DNA from: Ferrimicrobium sp.
GTDB lineage: Bacteria; Actinomycetota; Acidimicrobiia; Acidimicrobiales; Acidimicrobiaceae
Reading direction: 5' to 3'
Assembly: GCF_027319265.1 (NCBI RefSeq)
Contig: NZ_DAHVNP010000063.1
Location: forward strand, 1-64,000
Length of the DNA: 64,000 bases
Shown piece by piece: positions 1 to 8,730 of this stretch. The notes beneath the pieces are model-generated. The model did not search any database. It was not told the origin of the DNA and saw only the letters and a program-made list of their open reading frames with translations. The first letter of the stretch is position 1; each line of letters begins with the position of its first letter. A program made the position numbers and the translations under genes.

Positions 1-140
1 GCCAACTTCGGGGTATCAACCTCGTCGGTGCCGACCTCGTTGAGGTCTCACCGAGTTACGACCACGCTGAGATCACCGCGATCGCAGCCAGTCACATCAT
101 CTACACCATGATCGGACTCATGACCGCAACCATGGTCTAG
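1..140 (+). CDS. Agmatinase/ureohydrolase-family protein, C-terminal end (partial)
   Basis: Reading from base 3, the frame stays open to a TAG at 138-140 and gives the last 45 residues of a protein whose start lies outside the window. The stretch [12 protein letters not shown] followed by AEITA is the C-terminal signature of the agmatinase/arginase (ureohydrolase) family, where it forms the last strand and helix of the fold. Family members hydrolyse agmatine or related guanidino compounds to urea at a binuclear manganese site. The metal-binding motifs would lie upstream and cannot be seen, so substrate is unknown. It is the only clear plus-strand gene before the minus-strand block that fills the next 33 kb, apart from the small toxin-antitoxin pair. 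Confidence 0.75.
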   Translation, partial: QLRGINLVGADLVEVSPSYDHAEITAIAASHIIYTMIGLMTATMV

Positions 141-567
141 CAGTTCTGGACTGGGATCTCGGGCATAGCTCTCTCAGTCCTTCGCGCTCTTGAAACGGGC
201 GTCACCGGCTCACGATCACTTTTCGTTCATCGGGTCGCCTCGGAGACCGATGATCATCTCAACTTGTCGTAGCATAGGGGTCGTCATCTTCTAGAGCAAG
301 GCGATCCTACAACCATGGGTGCCTGGGTCCACCAGCGCACAACAAACTGGGCCATATCACAGCCGACGTCGCCTGGGCGGGCGCGACCAGCGCGTGAGTC
401 GGTAAAGCTTGCTCACGCACGCACGATGGTCGAAGCAACGATCGTGGTTGGTGCCGGGTGAGTCACTCGACGCCGAGAGGTCACGGTGCCGGGGACGCCG
501 ATACAGACGAAGCCAGATCCAGCCAGGATCAAGCGACGCCGCCACGCTCGAGCCCTAGCAGTCTCGC
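141..567. other. Intergenic region without a convincing gene
   Basis: This 427-bp stretch lies between two convergent genes. I see no reading frame with family resemblance; the only short frame, on the minus strand, is arginine-rich and looks like noise. An imperfect inverted repeat sits at 148-180 (arms GGACTG and CAGTCC extended by two more pairs, loop about 15 nt) directly after the agmatinase stop. It could help end transcription, but no T-run follows it. Confidence 0.4.
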
Positions 568-1707
568 TTAGCCGTTCACACCCTCTGGAATCGAGAGCGA
601 GCCACTCTTGACAAATCCGCGCGTTCCATCACGCCAGAGCGTGATCGTGGTGTCATTTGGATTAGCCGCAACGACGAGAGCATGACCACCACTGGAGATC
701 CCAATTCCCTGACCCTCCTTTGGTCCGCTTCGGTCGGCGAGGAGGGCTCCGGTTGGCGAGTACTCGATGACTTGACTCTTCCCGCCCGCCAAGGGAACCA
801 GCACCCAGTCGCCACTCGCAGAGACCGCAAAGGAGGGAGAGGCGATGGGTCGTCCATGAAGCTTGGCCATCGGCGCCCCAGCAGGCGATCCGACCAGACT
901 GACCTCATCGGCGCCACCCCCAACGGGGGCGAGCACCGCTGCCGCCACCGATTCGGTTCCGTTAGTAAGGTCCCCCACTGCGGAGAATCCAAGGTATCGG
1001 TACCCCTTTGGGGGACGCTCGGCGACGATACTTCTCGTCAACGGGGAGACGAACGCGACCTCCGAACCGGAGCGACACGCCGCGAGCAGCGTTGGATTTG
1101 AGAAGGAGCCCGTAAGGCTCTCGTACACGGGAGCTCCACAGTGCACCGTGGCCCCAAGGTGCAAAAGGGTGGGATTCGTGGCCAGCATCTGCGTCACCGA
1201 ACCCGTCGCGCTAATTCTGACGAGTTCCTGATTACCAGCCCCATGCGCCTTCGAACCAACGATCGCCATGGCATTGTTGCCATCGACAGGAAGGATCGAT
1301 CCGGGGAAGGGCGCCACCGCCGTGGGAAGCTCAGCGGCGTGCCAGTCATCGATGGGCCCGACATAGATCGGGCTCACATAGAGCTCAAGGTGAGCCATCA
1401 CCGCCGCCCAGCTGGTTCTCCCACCTGGGGTCAGCGCGAGGCTCACTCCACCGCGGGTAGAGACTCCCTGCGGCGTCATCAGGCGGAGAACGCCACTTTT
1501 TGCCTCAAGGACTTGCCCGTGCTGGTAGGCCTGCGCCTCAGTAAAGAGGTTACCCGATGGTGATTCGAGCACCGTGGCATAGTTCGCAGCGAGTGATTGC
1601 GGTCCACGATGAGCGCTCACCGCAACCGACGAGCTGCCACACGCTGCCAGGACAAGACTCCCTACCCCCAGAGAGAGGGCCAACTTCGTAAGTGGTCGAA
1701 TCTTCAC
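568..1707 (-). CDS. Putative secreted lipoprotein of unknown function
   Basis: About 379 aa. The N-terminus has a basic start, a hydrophobic segment and the lipobox LAAC followed by serines, so it should be lipid-anchored on the outer face of the membrane. The rest is rich in Gly, Ala, Ser and short beta-like repeats with no motif I recognise; a beta-propeller-like fold is possible but is a guess. I chose the GTG at 1707 because a GGAGGG lies at a suitable distance and the signal peptide then begins normally; an ATG at 1737 is also in frame. It starts 73 bp after the membrane-SCO fusion gene and is probably co-transcribed with it, which hints at a role near respiratory copper chemistry (inference). 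Confidence 0.65.
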   Translation of the reverse strand: MKIRPLTKLALSLGVGSLVLAACGSSSVAVSAHRGPQSLAANYATVLESPSGNLFTEAQAYQHGQVLEAKSGVLRLMTPQGVSTRGGVSLALTPGGRTSWAAVMAHLELYVSPIYVGPIDDWHAAELPTAVAPFPGSILPVDGNNAMAIVGSKAHGAGNQELVRISATGSVTQMLATNPTLLHLGATVHCGAPVYESLTGSFSNPTLLAACRSGSEVAFVSPLTRSIVAERPPKGYRYLGFSAVGDLTNGTESVAAAVLAPVGGGADEVSLVGSPAGAPMAKLHGRPIASPSFAVSASGDWVLVPLAGGKSQVIEYSPTGALLADRSGPKEGQGIGISSGGHALVVAANPNDTTITLWRDGTRGFVKSGSLSIPEGVNG

Positions 1708-1780
1708 CAGGCGACGCTCACCCTCCATGCACGGCATGGACTTCCAGTAGCAGGAGGCGCGCCTGGGGCTTGGAGATCCT

Positions 1781-3550
1781 TCACTGCACTCCCTTCACGA
1801 GTGAATCCACCAATGAGGCAAAACTCGACTGGATCGCATTGGTATCGGAGGGATCTGCCGGAATCATCCACCGCTCGACTCCCGCACGATCCACGATGTA
1901 GACCAGGTCAGGGTGGACCACCATCACCCCATTTTGGGGCACCGAGAGTCCCACACCATAGCTCTGCCAAACAGCAGCCAAGCTTTTGAGCGATGGACTG
2001 GTCAAGAAGTACCAGTTCGGCAAGGATGCCATGCCTTCGCGGTCGGTGAACAGATGCACTGCACTCACCGAGTGAAAGATTGGATTAGCCGCGACAGCGA
2101 TTACGTCCGTGTTGGCTCGCTCAGCCGGCGTGAGCTGTTCATCAGCCTGCCGCAGTTCAGAGGCGATGAGAGGACAGGTGTCGGTACAGACCGGATCCAA
2201 GAAGGTCACGATCAACGTCTTACCCTTAAACTGCGACGATGAGACCGGAGTACCCGACTGGTCAAGCAGTGTAAAGGGTGCCGCCGGCCGATCGATCTGA
2301 AAAGGCGCACCAGAGGTCGCTAGCGCCGCCTCGATCGAGTAGCTGGTATCGGCTGCCGAGAAACCAAGCGGCACCAAGCCCACGGCGGCGAGGACGACGA
2401 CCCACATGCCAAAGAGTCGGCCCGCCTGACCCAGCGTCTCTGGCCACAGATGCACTGGCGCATGCTCGGGCACCTCCGCAGAGGAGAGCCCCATCACCAT
2501 CGCAACCACCAGGAGCAACTCGGGGATCATCGAGTTGGGATCAGTGCCGGTACCTCCAAGGAAACCGAGATCTTGAACGAACCACCAGACCAAGACGGAA
2601 AAGACGGCAAAGACGGGGACGCTTACTCGGAGACCCCGTCGTAAGATCAACGAGATACCAACCATGACGAGTATCGCCACCGTCAGGCCGTTGAGGACTT
2701 CGCTCCCATGAGCGCCCAACAGCCGATGGAATCCTCGTAGACTCCCGGCGATGATGGCGGGCTGGGGAACGGCCGCCATCGACTTGACCATGTCAGGGAT
2801 CTGGAAACTCCAAAAGCCTCGACCAGGCAACGCCTCCTGAACCCCAAAAGCGATCAACATGAGACCGATACCAGCGAGCACCCAACGGGGGAGCTTGTCC
2901 CGCTGCCACCAGGCATAGGGCGCGAGCAGGATGAGCGCCCCAACGGCATAGAACAAGACTCCACCAGGAGCGCCAAAGAGCCAGGAGCCACCGTGACCAA
3001 AGGTCTGCCCCATCGCCTCCCCAAAAACCCAGACAAAGAGGCCCCATCCGGCTGCCAAGACATAGCCAAGGCGAGCGAACCAGCCCTCTCGCCCCAGTAC
3101 AAGCCAGAGCCCAATCGCGATCTGCAGCCAGATCACCCCTGAGGCCGACCAGATAGGGTGACGAATCCAAGCGTCGGTCCCCCACCCCATGAGGGTCACC
3201 AGCCAATGGGGTTGACCCACCTGGGTTGGCGTTACCACCTGGGAGATCATCGACGAAGGCATCGCACTCTGCAGCTGCAGCAGCCCATCGAGAATCCAGA
3301 GTGCGCCAAAACCATAACGCAAGACGGCACGTGCACGCGGCTCCCGAACCCGCACAGCGACACCGGCCTCATCTCCACCTCGCACCGCGAGTGCCGGCGT
3401 GCTACGAAACGCGGTACCATAGAGCAGGAAACGCGCGGCAATCAAGACAAAGGCGACCACCGCCAGCAACAGTGCCTCCAACGCGACACGGTGATAGAAC
3501 GGAGCCGCTAGCCCAAATGAGCCAAGGCTCGGATTCCCCATCCCAGGCAT
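1781..3550 (-). CDS. Multi-pass membrane protein fused to a C-terminal SCO1/SenC domain
   Basis: 589 aa. Roughly residues 1-410 hold many hydrophobic segments, consistent with 9-11 membrane helices. From about residue 415 there is a thioredoxin-fold SCO domain: the copper motif CTDTC (CxxxC) near residue 457 and the distal histidine in VVHPDLVYIVD near 545 are both present. SCO proteins deliver copper to, or reduce thiols of, the CuA site of cytochrome c oxidase outside the membrane. Classical SCO proteins have one anchor helix and about 200 residues, so this is a large fusion. A start at 3550 is supported by AAGGAG eight bases upstream and a promoter at 3596-3623. The lipoprotein gene at 568-1707 follows. 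The membrane half is unrecognised. Confidence 0.8.
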   Translation of the reverse strand: MPGMGNPSLGSFGLAAPFYHRVALEALLLAVVAFVLIAARFLLYGTAFRSTPALAVRGGDEAGVAVRVREPRARAVLRYGFGALWILDGLLQLQSAMPSSMISQVVTPTQVGQPHWLVTLMGWGTDAWIRHPIWSASGVIWLQIAIGLWLVLGREGWFARLGYVLAAGWGLFVWVFGEAMGQTFGHGGSWLFGAPGGVLFYAVGALILLAPYAWWQRDKLPRWVLAGIGLMLIAFGVQEALPGRGFWSFQIPDMVKSMAAVPQPAIIAGSLRGFHRLLGAHGSEVLNGLTVAILVMVGISLILRRGLRVSVPVFAVFSVLVWWFVQDLGFLGGTGTDPNSMIPELLLVVAMVMGLSSAEVPEHAPVHLWPETLGQAGRLFGMWVVVLAAVGLVPLGFSAADTSYSIEAALATSGAPFQIDRPAAPFTLLDQSGTPVSSSQFKGKTLIVTFLDPVCTDTCPLIASELRQADEQLTPAERANTDVIAVAANPIFHSVSAVHLFTDREGMASLPNWYFLTSPSLKSLAAVWQSYGVGLSVPQNGVMVVHPDLVYIVDRAGVERWMIPADPSDTNAIQSSFASLVDSLVKGVQ

Positions 3551-3595
3551 CTTTTACTCCTTTATGCATCCACGGCGCGAGCCGCGACTCCTCCG

Positions 3596-3623
3596 ATTCT
3601 ACCGTACTCATCCCAGTAACCAA
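3596..3623 (-). promoter_or_regulatory. Candidate promoter of the membrane-SCO fusion gene
   Basis: On the minus strand a TTGGTT (3623-3618) is followed after 16 bp by TAGAAT (3601-3596), resembling a housekeeping sigma promoter. It lies about 46 bp before the start codon at 3550, just outside the end of priA. Confidence 0.45.
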
Positions 3624-3676
3624 GAACCTCGAACTCGACGATGCCGCCATCTGTATACCGAAAACCTTCAGTTTTC

Positions 3677-5656
3677 TCACAACTCCAACGGGTCGAAGCG
3701 GAAGCGGCAGCTGCGGCTATCGCTTGGCCAGTTGCCCTTGGCCAGCCGTTCATGCAGGTCAATAGCCTTATCAGCAACGAAAAGACAACTCGAATCAGAC
3801 TCGATGATCACCTCAATACCCTCGAACAGTTCACGCGGTTGTGCATCCACAAGCTGGCGGGCCCGTAGCCCGCTCAACCGTGCGATGGACCTCGATGGGG
3901 GCAACCCCAAACGTTGGCGTGACGCCAGTTCCCGCTTATAGAGCGGTCGAAGATTGCGTGCGGTGAGACCGCCAAGGAGATCATCGTCGGCGCCATCGGT
4001 GAAGAGAAGGAGATGATCGGCGAGCGCCGCACCACGATTGCAATAGTAGAGTGCAAGAGCGAGGCCCTCCAGCGAGGAGACACCATAGAAAGACTCAACG
4101 TTGAGGAGTGCAACCACGTCACTCTTTTCAATGCGGTCGAGCAGACCATAGCCACCAACGACGATCTTCCATGTCGGTGAGGGATCCCCATCGCCAGTGA
4201 TCACCTCCACCGCGACGTTGGTAGCGCCAGCCAGCAACGCGCGCACCCGCTCCGCCGAGAGCGAACTCATCGCTACCTTCCGACTTGCGCACTGAAGACA
4301 GCGCAGCGGAAAGCGATCCTGACAACTTGGACACCGCATCGCATCGACAACCATGCCGTGTCGCACCAACGCGAGGCGTTCACTCACCCCCGGACGTTCT
4401 ACCTCGAGAGGCAGTGGTGCAAGGGGGATGTGGCACGTTGGACAGCGCTGGAGTGTCTGACAACTCTGACAACGAAGCCAGCCACGCCAGCCAGCACTCG
4501 GCACGATCACCGCTAGACGCCGCGACGGGTCGCGCCCCAGACCTCGATCGATGATCGCACCGACCACGCCGCGACCCGGATCGAGCTCCGCCGTCCGTAC
4601 GATATCGAATCTCGGCCACCGTTGGGCCTCAATCCGAAACGGTTCGCGATAGACCTTCGCGCTGGCCGCCACTGCCAACGGTGGAGCGGCAGTGATGACC
4701 GTCACTCGGATCCCCTCGAGAGCCCCTCGTAGTCGGGTGACCTCGAGACCACCAGCATACGGAGACGACTGTTCTCGCATGTTTGGGTCGACAGGATCGA
4801 GAACGACGAGATAGTCGACCGGGTCCAACGGCGCGAAGGCGGCAAAACGGCTCCCCACCACAACCTCGATCTCCCCCAACGCGATCTTGGACCAGTCAGT
4901 CTCCACATCGCCAGCGTTATGGCCCTCTTGCATCAGCGCCAGCAACATCCGTTCGCGTTGGCGCTGCGTCGGGCACACAATGATGCCGTTGGCCCCCGCA
5001 TGCGCGCGCACATAGGTCAGTGCCGCCTCAACCGAACTGACCCCAATCGCGTGCCAAAGGAGATCAATAGGGGCTAACGTGACCGGCCAGGGGAGTAGCT
5101 CACCGAGGGCACCATACCACAACGGTGCCTCGTCATCCCCCTCGCCTTCTCCACCTGGAGTGTCGGCGCTGTTGGCGTTGGAACGGGTACCGTTAGCACT
5201 GGTGCAGCTGGCGAAGTCGCTAGCACTCCTGCCGCCATCAGCCGAGATGCCACGACCCGGAGCACCCTCTTGAGAGACGTCGATTGGATCCCCCACCCCA
5301 TCGGCGTAGCGCTCGTTCAACACCGCAATCACGGAGGCTGCATCTCGTATCCGGCGACTCCTCGACTTACGAAGAAAATAGACCGGTGAGCAGACATACC
5401 ACCGCGATGCCAGCAGGGCTAGTTCAAAGACGCGGCGACTGACACTTGGACGCCGACGCCGCAGGACCTCCTTGAGCTCCGCCGTGGTGTCATCGACGGT
5501 GATGGCAACCACCCATGCGACAATGCGCCTAGTCTGCAGTTCGACGATGACCTCATCACCAAGCTGGGGGGTGCCGAGTTGCGTCGGCCAGCGGTAGCGG
5601 TACGGTCCCGGCCGCCCGACAATCTCGACGACGACTTCAACGACGCTAGAGGCCAA
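3677..5656 (-). CDS. priA: PriA-like primosomal protein N', ATPase-degenerate type
   Basis: About 659 aa. The C-terminal half contains four CxxC pairs in order (CQSC, CPTC, CPSC, CLQC), the paired zinc-binding arrangement of the replication-restart protein PriA. The N-terminus carries the PriA 3'-DNA-binding-like segment ([17 protein letters not shown]). No Walker A motif of the GxxGxGKT type is visible where the helicase lobe should begin, as known for actinobacterial PriA proteins, which are thought not to be active helicases. No ATG or GTG fits the N-terminus; the TTG at 5656 overlaps the metK stop by 11 bp and is the best start. Position after metK matches the conserved actinobacterial order coaBC-metK-priA. 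Confidence 0.8.
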   Translation of the reverse strand: MASSVVEVVVEIVGRPGPYRYRWPTQLGTPQLGDEVIVELQTRRIVAWVVAITVDDTTAELKEVLRRRRPSVSRRVFELALLASRWYVCSPVYFLRKSRSRRIRDAASVIAVLNERYADGVGDPIDVSQEGAPGRGISADGGRSASDFASCTSANGTRSNANSADTPGGEGEGDDEAPLWYGALGELLPWPVTLAPIDLLWHAIGVSSVEAALTYVRAHAGANGIIVCPTQRQRERMLLALMQEGHNAGDVETDWSKIALGEIEVVVGSRFAAFAPLDPVDYLVVLDPVDPNMREQSSPYAGGLEVTRLRGALEGIRVTVITAAPPLAVAASAKVYREPFRIEAQRWPRFDIVRTAELDPGRGVVGAIIDRGLGRDPSRRLAVIVPSAGWRGWLRCQSCQTLQRCPTCHIPLAPLPLEVERPGVSERLALVRHGMVVDAMRCPSCQDRFPLRCLQCASRKVAMSSLSAERVRALLAGATNVAVEVITGDGDPSPTWKIVVGGYGLLDRIEKSDVVALLNVESFYGVSSLEGLALALYYCNRGAALADHLLLFTDGADDDLLGGLTARNLRPLYKRELASRQRLGLPPSRSIARLSGLRARQLVDAQPRELFEGIEVIIESDSSCLFVADKAIDLHERLAKGNWPSDSRSCRFRFDPLEL

Positions 5657-6833
5657 GCTCCGCCTTGAAGGCATCCAATCGCGAGGTCTCCTCCCAGGTA
5701 AAACCAGCCGAGGTGCGACCAAAGTGTCCATAGGCGGCAGTACGTCGATAGATGGGACGACGAAGATCAAGCGCCTCAATAATGGCGGCAGGGCGAAGGT
5801 CGAAGATCGTGCGGATCGCTGTCTCGATCTTGGCGGGGTCAACGACCTCAGTGCCAAAGGTGTCGACCATAATGGAGACCGGGTGGGCAACACCGATCGC
5901 ATAAGCGATCTGGACCTCACAACGACTCGCCGCTCCGGAGGCGACCACATGTTTGGCAACCCAACGGGCTGCATAGGCAGCTGATCGATCGACCTTTGAG
6001 GGATCCTTCCCCGAGAAGGCCCCTCCGCCGTGCCTTGCAGCCCCACCATAGGTATCGACGATGATCTTGCGACCGGTCAGACCAGTATCCGCATGGGGCC
6101 CACCGATCTCGAACCGGCCGGTGGGGTTCGTCAGCACCTCCATGCCGTCTACGTCGATACCGCGAGGGAGCATTGGTTCGATGACGATGGAGGTCAAGTC
6201 TGGCTTGAGTAACGTCTCTAGGTCGATACCCGCCTGATGCTGCGTAGAGATGAGCACCTTATCGATACGGACCGGACGATAACCCTCGTACTCGACCGTG
6301 ACCTGAGTCTTACCATCTGGACGCAGGTACGGCAACAGTCCCGCGCGTCGCACCTCCGTCAATCGCTGTGCGAGGCGGTGAGCAATCCAGATCGGCAACG
6401 GCATCAGATCAGGGGTCTCATCACAGGCGAACCCAAACATCATCCCCTGGTCACCAGCACCGAGTGACGAGAGTGGATCACCCTGACCGGCCCGCCGCTC
6501 GTAGGCCGTCAGCACACCGTTAGCGATGTCACGCGACTGTTCGTCGAGAGAGACCACCACGCCACAGGTGTTGCCGTCAAAACCATAGGTCTCGTTGTCA
6601 TAACCGATATCACAGATCGTGCGACGCACGATCTTCGGGATGTCCACATAACCCTCGGTAGTGATCTCCCCCGCTACGACGACGAGACCGGTGGTAAGGA
6701 GTGTCTCGCAGGCGACACGAGAGACCGGGTCCTGGGTGAGTATCTCATCGAGAATGGCGTCAGAGATCTGATCGGCCATTTTATCGGGGTGCCCCTCAGT
6801 CACGGACTCCGAAGTGAATAGGTATGAACGCAT
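5646..6833 (-). CDS. metK: S-adenosylmethionine synthetase
   Basis: 395 aa, the normal family length. It makes S-adenosylmethionine from methionine and ATP in the cytoplasm. The N-terminus [20 protein letters not shown] contains the methionine/ATP-binding signature, and [10 protein letters not shown] and the glycine-rich [16 protein letters not shown] loop are intact. The ATG at 6833 has GGGAG close upstream. It begins 33 bp after the coaBC stop, so there is no room for a SAM riboswitch of its own and it is presumably read from the rpoZ-coaBC transcript. Its end overlaps the proposed priA start. Confidence 0.97.
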   Translation of the reverse strand: MRSYLFTSESVTEGHPDKMADQISDAILDEILTQDPVSRVACETLLTTGLVVVAGEITTEGYVDIPKIVRRTICDIGYDNETYGFDGNTCGVVVSLDEQSRDIANGVLTAYERRAGQGDPLSSLGAGDQGMMFGFACDETPDLMPLPIWIAHRLAQRLTEVRRAGLLPYLRPDGKTQVTVEYEGYRPVRIDKVLISTQHQAGIDLETLLKPDLTSIVIEPMLPRGIDVDGMEVLTNPTGRFEIGGPHADTGLTGRKIIVDTYGGAARHGGGAFSGKDPSKVDRSAAYAARWVAKHVVASGAASRCEVQIAYAIGVAHPVSIMVDTFGTEVVDPAKIETAIRTIFDLRPAAIIEALDLRRPIYRRTAAYGHFGRTSAGFTWEETSRLDAFKAELGL

Positions 6834-6866
6834 AATGCTCCCAACAGTTGCAAATCTGCACCCAGT

Positions 6867-8048
6867 CTAGACCTCAGTCAGTGCGGCAATCGCCGTGAGG
6901 ATAGCACTCGCGATCTCCGTCTTTTTGGCGAGAGGGAGGTGTTGGGAACGCCCCAGACGATCGAGGAGATAGACCGCATTGGTCGTAGAACCAAACTCCG
7001 ACCCTGGAACAGCCACATTGTTGCCCACCATGAGGTCGACACCCTTGGTGGCAAGTTTATGAGCCACGCTCTCCTCAAGCCTCTCAACCTCAGCCGCGAA
7101 TCCGACAATGAGCTGCCCTTTGGTACGATGGGCGACAAGCTCAGCCAAGATATCCGGGTTCGGAGTCAACGATAACTCCAGCCGATCCCGATCGGCCCGC
7201 TTGACCTTACCAGCGAAGGGCTCTGCGATCCGATAATCAGCGACAGCAGCACTCATGATCAACAGGTCAGCCTCCGACTGCGCGCTGCGCATGGCCGCCA
7301 ACATCTCCTCGGCGCTCTCAACCCGGATCACCTCGATCAGATCGGGCGGCATCGGCGGATCCACGGTGGCGACACAGCGCACCGATGCACCGGCGACGGC
7401 TGCCACTTTGGCGAGCGCATACCCCTGACGTCCGCTCGAGCGATTGCCGACGTAGCGGACAGCGTCAATCGGCTCGCGGGTACCGCCAACCGATACCGTC
7501 ACCCGCCAACCCGACAACGACTTCGCGGTTGGCTTGAGCCAGTATCGGACTGCCTCGACAACCCACGAGGGATCGACGAGACGCCCAACACCGACGTCAC
7601 CACCAGCGAGTCGGCCCTGTGTCGGTCCGATGACATGCACGCCATCTGCGATCAAGGTGGCGATATTGCGTTGGGTCGCCTTGGCTTCCCACATCGCTGA
7701 ATGCATCGCTGGTGCGAGCACGACCGGGCCATCAAAAGCAAGGATCAGTGTCGAAGCAAGATCATCCCCAAAACCATTGGCCATCTTGGCCAGGAAATCA
7801 GCGGTGGCTGGCACCACCACCACAAGGTCAGCCCACTCGGCTAACTCGGTGTGCGGGGATGGTGAGGCCCCAAACATCACACGGTAGGGGGGCCTATGGG
7901 CCGTAGCGGCGACGGCTTGAACCCCGACAAACTGCTCCGCAGCCTCAGTGAGGACCGTCTCCACTTCGTAACCCGAGTCGATCAGCGTGCGAATGACCTC
8001 AAGTGACTTGAACGCCGCGACACCCCCGGTGATGAGAACGACGACACG
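6867..8048 (-). CDS. coaBC: Bifunctional phosphopantothenoylcysteine synthetase/decarboxylase
   Basis: About 393 aa in total. CoaBC joins cysteine to phosphopantothenate and decarboxylates the product, two steps of coenzyme A synthesis. The N-terminal flavoprotein decarboxylase half begins with VVVLITGGVAAFKSLEVIR and has the VLAPAMHSAMW motif; the C-terminal synthetase half has SVGGTREPIDAVRYVGNRSSG and the lysine-containing end. The conserved N-terminus is encoded up to about 8048, but between the in-frame stop at 8099-8097 and the first conserved strand there is no ATG, GTG or TTG. The first such codon, GTG at 7964, would cut off the decarboxylase strand and loop. The start is therefore non-canonical, a +1 frameshift out of rpoZ, or affected by a sequence error. 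Confidence 0.88.
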   Translation of the reverse strand, partial: RVVVLITGGVAAFKSLEVIRTLIDSGYEVETVLTEAAEQFVGVQAVAATAHRPPYRVMFGASPSPHTELAEWADLVVVVPATADFLAKMANGFGDDLASTLILAFDGPVVLAPAMHSAMWEAKATQRNIATLIADGVHVIGPTQGRLAGGDVGVGRLVDPSWVVEAVRYWLKPTAKSLSGWRVTVSVGGTREPIDAVRYVGNRSSGRQGYALAKVAAVAGASVRCVATVDPPMPPDLIEVIRVESAEEMLAAMRSAQSEADLLIMSAAVADYRIAEPFAGKVKRADRDRLELSLTPNPDILAELVAHRTKGQLIVGFAAEVERLEESVAHKLATKGVDLMVGNNVAVPGSEFGSTTNAVYLLDRLGRSQHLPLAKKTEIASAILTAIAALTEV

Positions 8049-8061
8049 GGGGCTTCGGGTA

Positions 8062-8346
8062 TTACTCTGGTTCGTCGTCGTCGATCGGCTCCTCGACTAC
8101 TTCCTCAGGAAATTCTGGGACAATCTTGCCAGCGGCGATCTCATCGAAGGCCAGGGAGAGTGACTTCGCAGCATCTGACTCCATCTGCGGTGGGATCAAC
8201 GTTCCAAGGCCATCGCCGAGCCGACTACGGTACTCATTGATCTGGCGCGCTCGCTTGGCTGCAAGGGAGACGAGGATAAATTTTGATCCTGTCTCCTCAA
8301 GAAGGACCTCGATCGGTGGCATAAGCATCGATCTTGAACGTTCCAT
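8062..8346 (-). CDS. rpoZ: RNA polymerase omega subunit
   Basis: About 94 aa. Omega helps fold and hold the beta-prime subunit of RNA polymerase. The segment KFILVSLAAKRARQINEYR is the omega core, and an acidic tail (EEVVEEPIDDDEPE) ends the protein. I chose the ATG at 8346 because GAGGAG lies six bases before it and the family begins near the sequence MERSRSMLMPPIEVLLEE; an upstream in-frame ATG at 8412 would translate through a tandem repeat. Gene order rpoZ-coaBC-metK-priA is the actinobacterial standard, but the expected upstream gmk is 9.3 kb away. Confidence 0.9.
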   Translation of the reverse strand: MERSRSMLMPPIEVLLEETGSKFILVSLAAKRARQINEYRSRLGDGLGTLIPPQMESDAAKSLSLAFDEIAAGKIVPEFPEEVVEEPIDDDEPE

Positions 8347-8360
8347 AGTTGGCTCCTCAA

Positions 8361-8411
8361 TGTTGTAGAACTCTGTCTGTCGTAGAGCTCTGTATGATGT
8401 AGAACTCTGCA
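8361..8411. repeat. Three tandem 17-bp repeats with palindromic cores before rpoZ
   Basis: Three head-to-tail 17-bp units lie at 8361-8377, 8378-8394 and 8395-8411. Each has the core GTAGARCTCTG; the middle unit contains the perfect palindrome AGAGCTCT and the outer units AGAACTCT. They lie 15 bp upstream of the rpoZ start codon. They could be an operator array or RNA hairpins in the leader; copies could pair with each other through G-U wobble. Confidence 0.8.
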
Positions 8412-8465
8412 ACCGGGGCGGACGCTCCGTGACACACCAGCAAATACCGGCCTACCACGACCGCT

Positions 8466-8471
8466 ATTCTA
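8466..8471 (-). promoter_or_regulatory. Possible -10 element for rpoZ
   Basis: TAGAAT on the minus strand (8471-8466), 120 bp before the rpoZ start. No good -35 hexamer is seen at 16-18 bp. If used, the three 17-bp repeats would be inside the 5' leader. Confidence 0.25.
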
Positions 8472-8487
8472 GTCGTCTGCAATGGAT

Positions 8488-8517
8488 TCACCTCTGTGCT
8501 AATCATCTCTGTGCTAA
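8488..8517. repeat. Tandem pair of 15-bp repeats
   Basis: Units at 8488-8502 and 8503-8517 read TCAYCTCTGTGCTAA and differ at one base. They lie between the IS607 remnant and rpoZ, just upstream of the possible rpoZ promoter. No function is evident; they may be debris of the insertion event. Confidence 0.75.
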
Positions 8518-8574
8518 AACATCTGCCCACTAATGGACAGAGCTTGAGGTCTCTTCGCACGCGGCCCCTCGGTC

Positions 8575-8730
8575 TCAGTACCCGTGATTTGTTGCCCAGG
8601 CAAGGACTCTGGCTACCTGACGGTCTAGGTCTTGTTTCTGATCCGCGGAAGACACTCGCGCAGATATAACGGCAGACTTGGATATAGACGGCTGTGACTC
8701 TACATCGCCCGCCAAGGTGATCCCTAGGTC
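8575..8730 (-). pseudogene. IS607-type serine recombinase, internal fragment (second copy)
   Basis: The frame here encodes LAGDVES followed by SAVISARVSSADQKQDLDRQ and VARVLAWATNHGY, then a stop. This matches residues about 37-83 of the first copy next to it (VGDLASE, SSVIYVRVSSSDQKPDLDRQ, VARVLAFATEHGY) but differs at several positions, so it derives from a second, related element. It lacks the HTH N-terminus and everything after the first third of the resolvase domain. It joins the first copy head to tail near 8730. Confidence 0.8.

Noticed and set aside
6834-6866. Possible SAM riboswitch before metK
   Set aside because: Only 33 bp separate coaBC and metK, far too short for any SAM riboswitch class.
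8361-8411. Small CRISPR array
   Set aside because: The units are directly adjacent with no spacers, and there are no cas genes.
8357-8730. C-terminal continuation of the IS607 recombinase frame
   Set aside because: The frame stays open by chance; residues after about 170 are unrelated to the family and cross the second copy in another frame.
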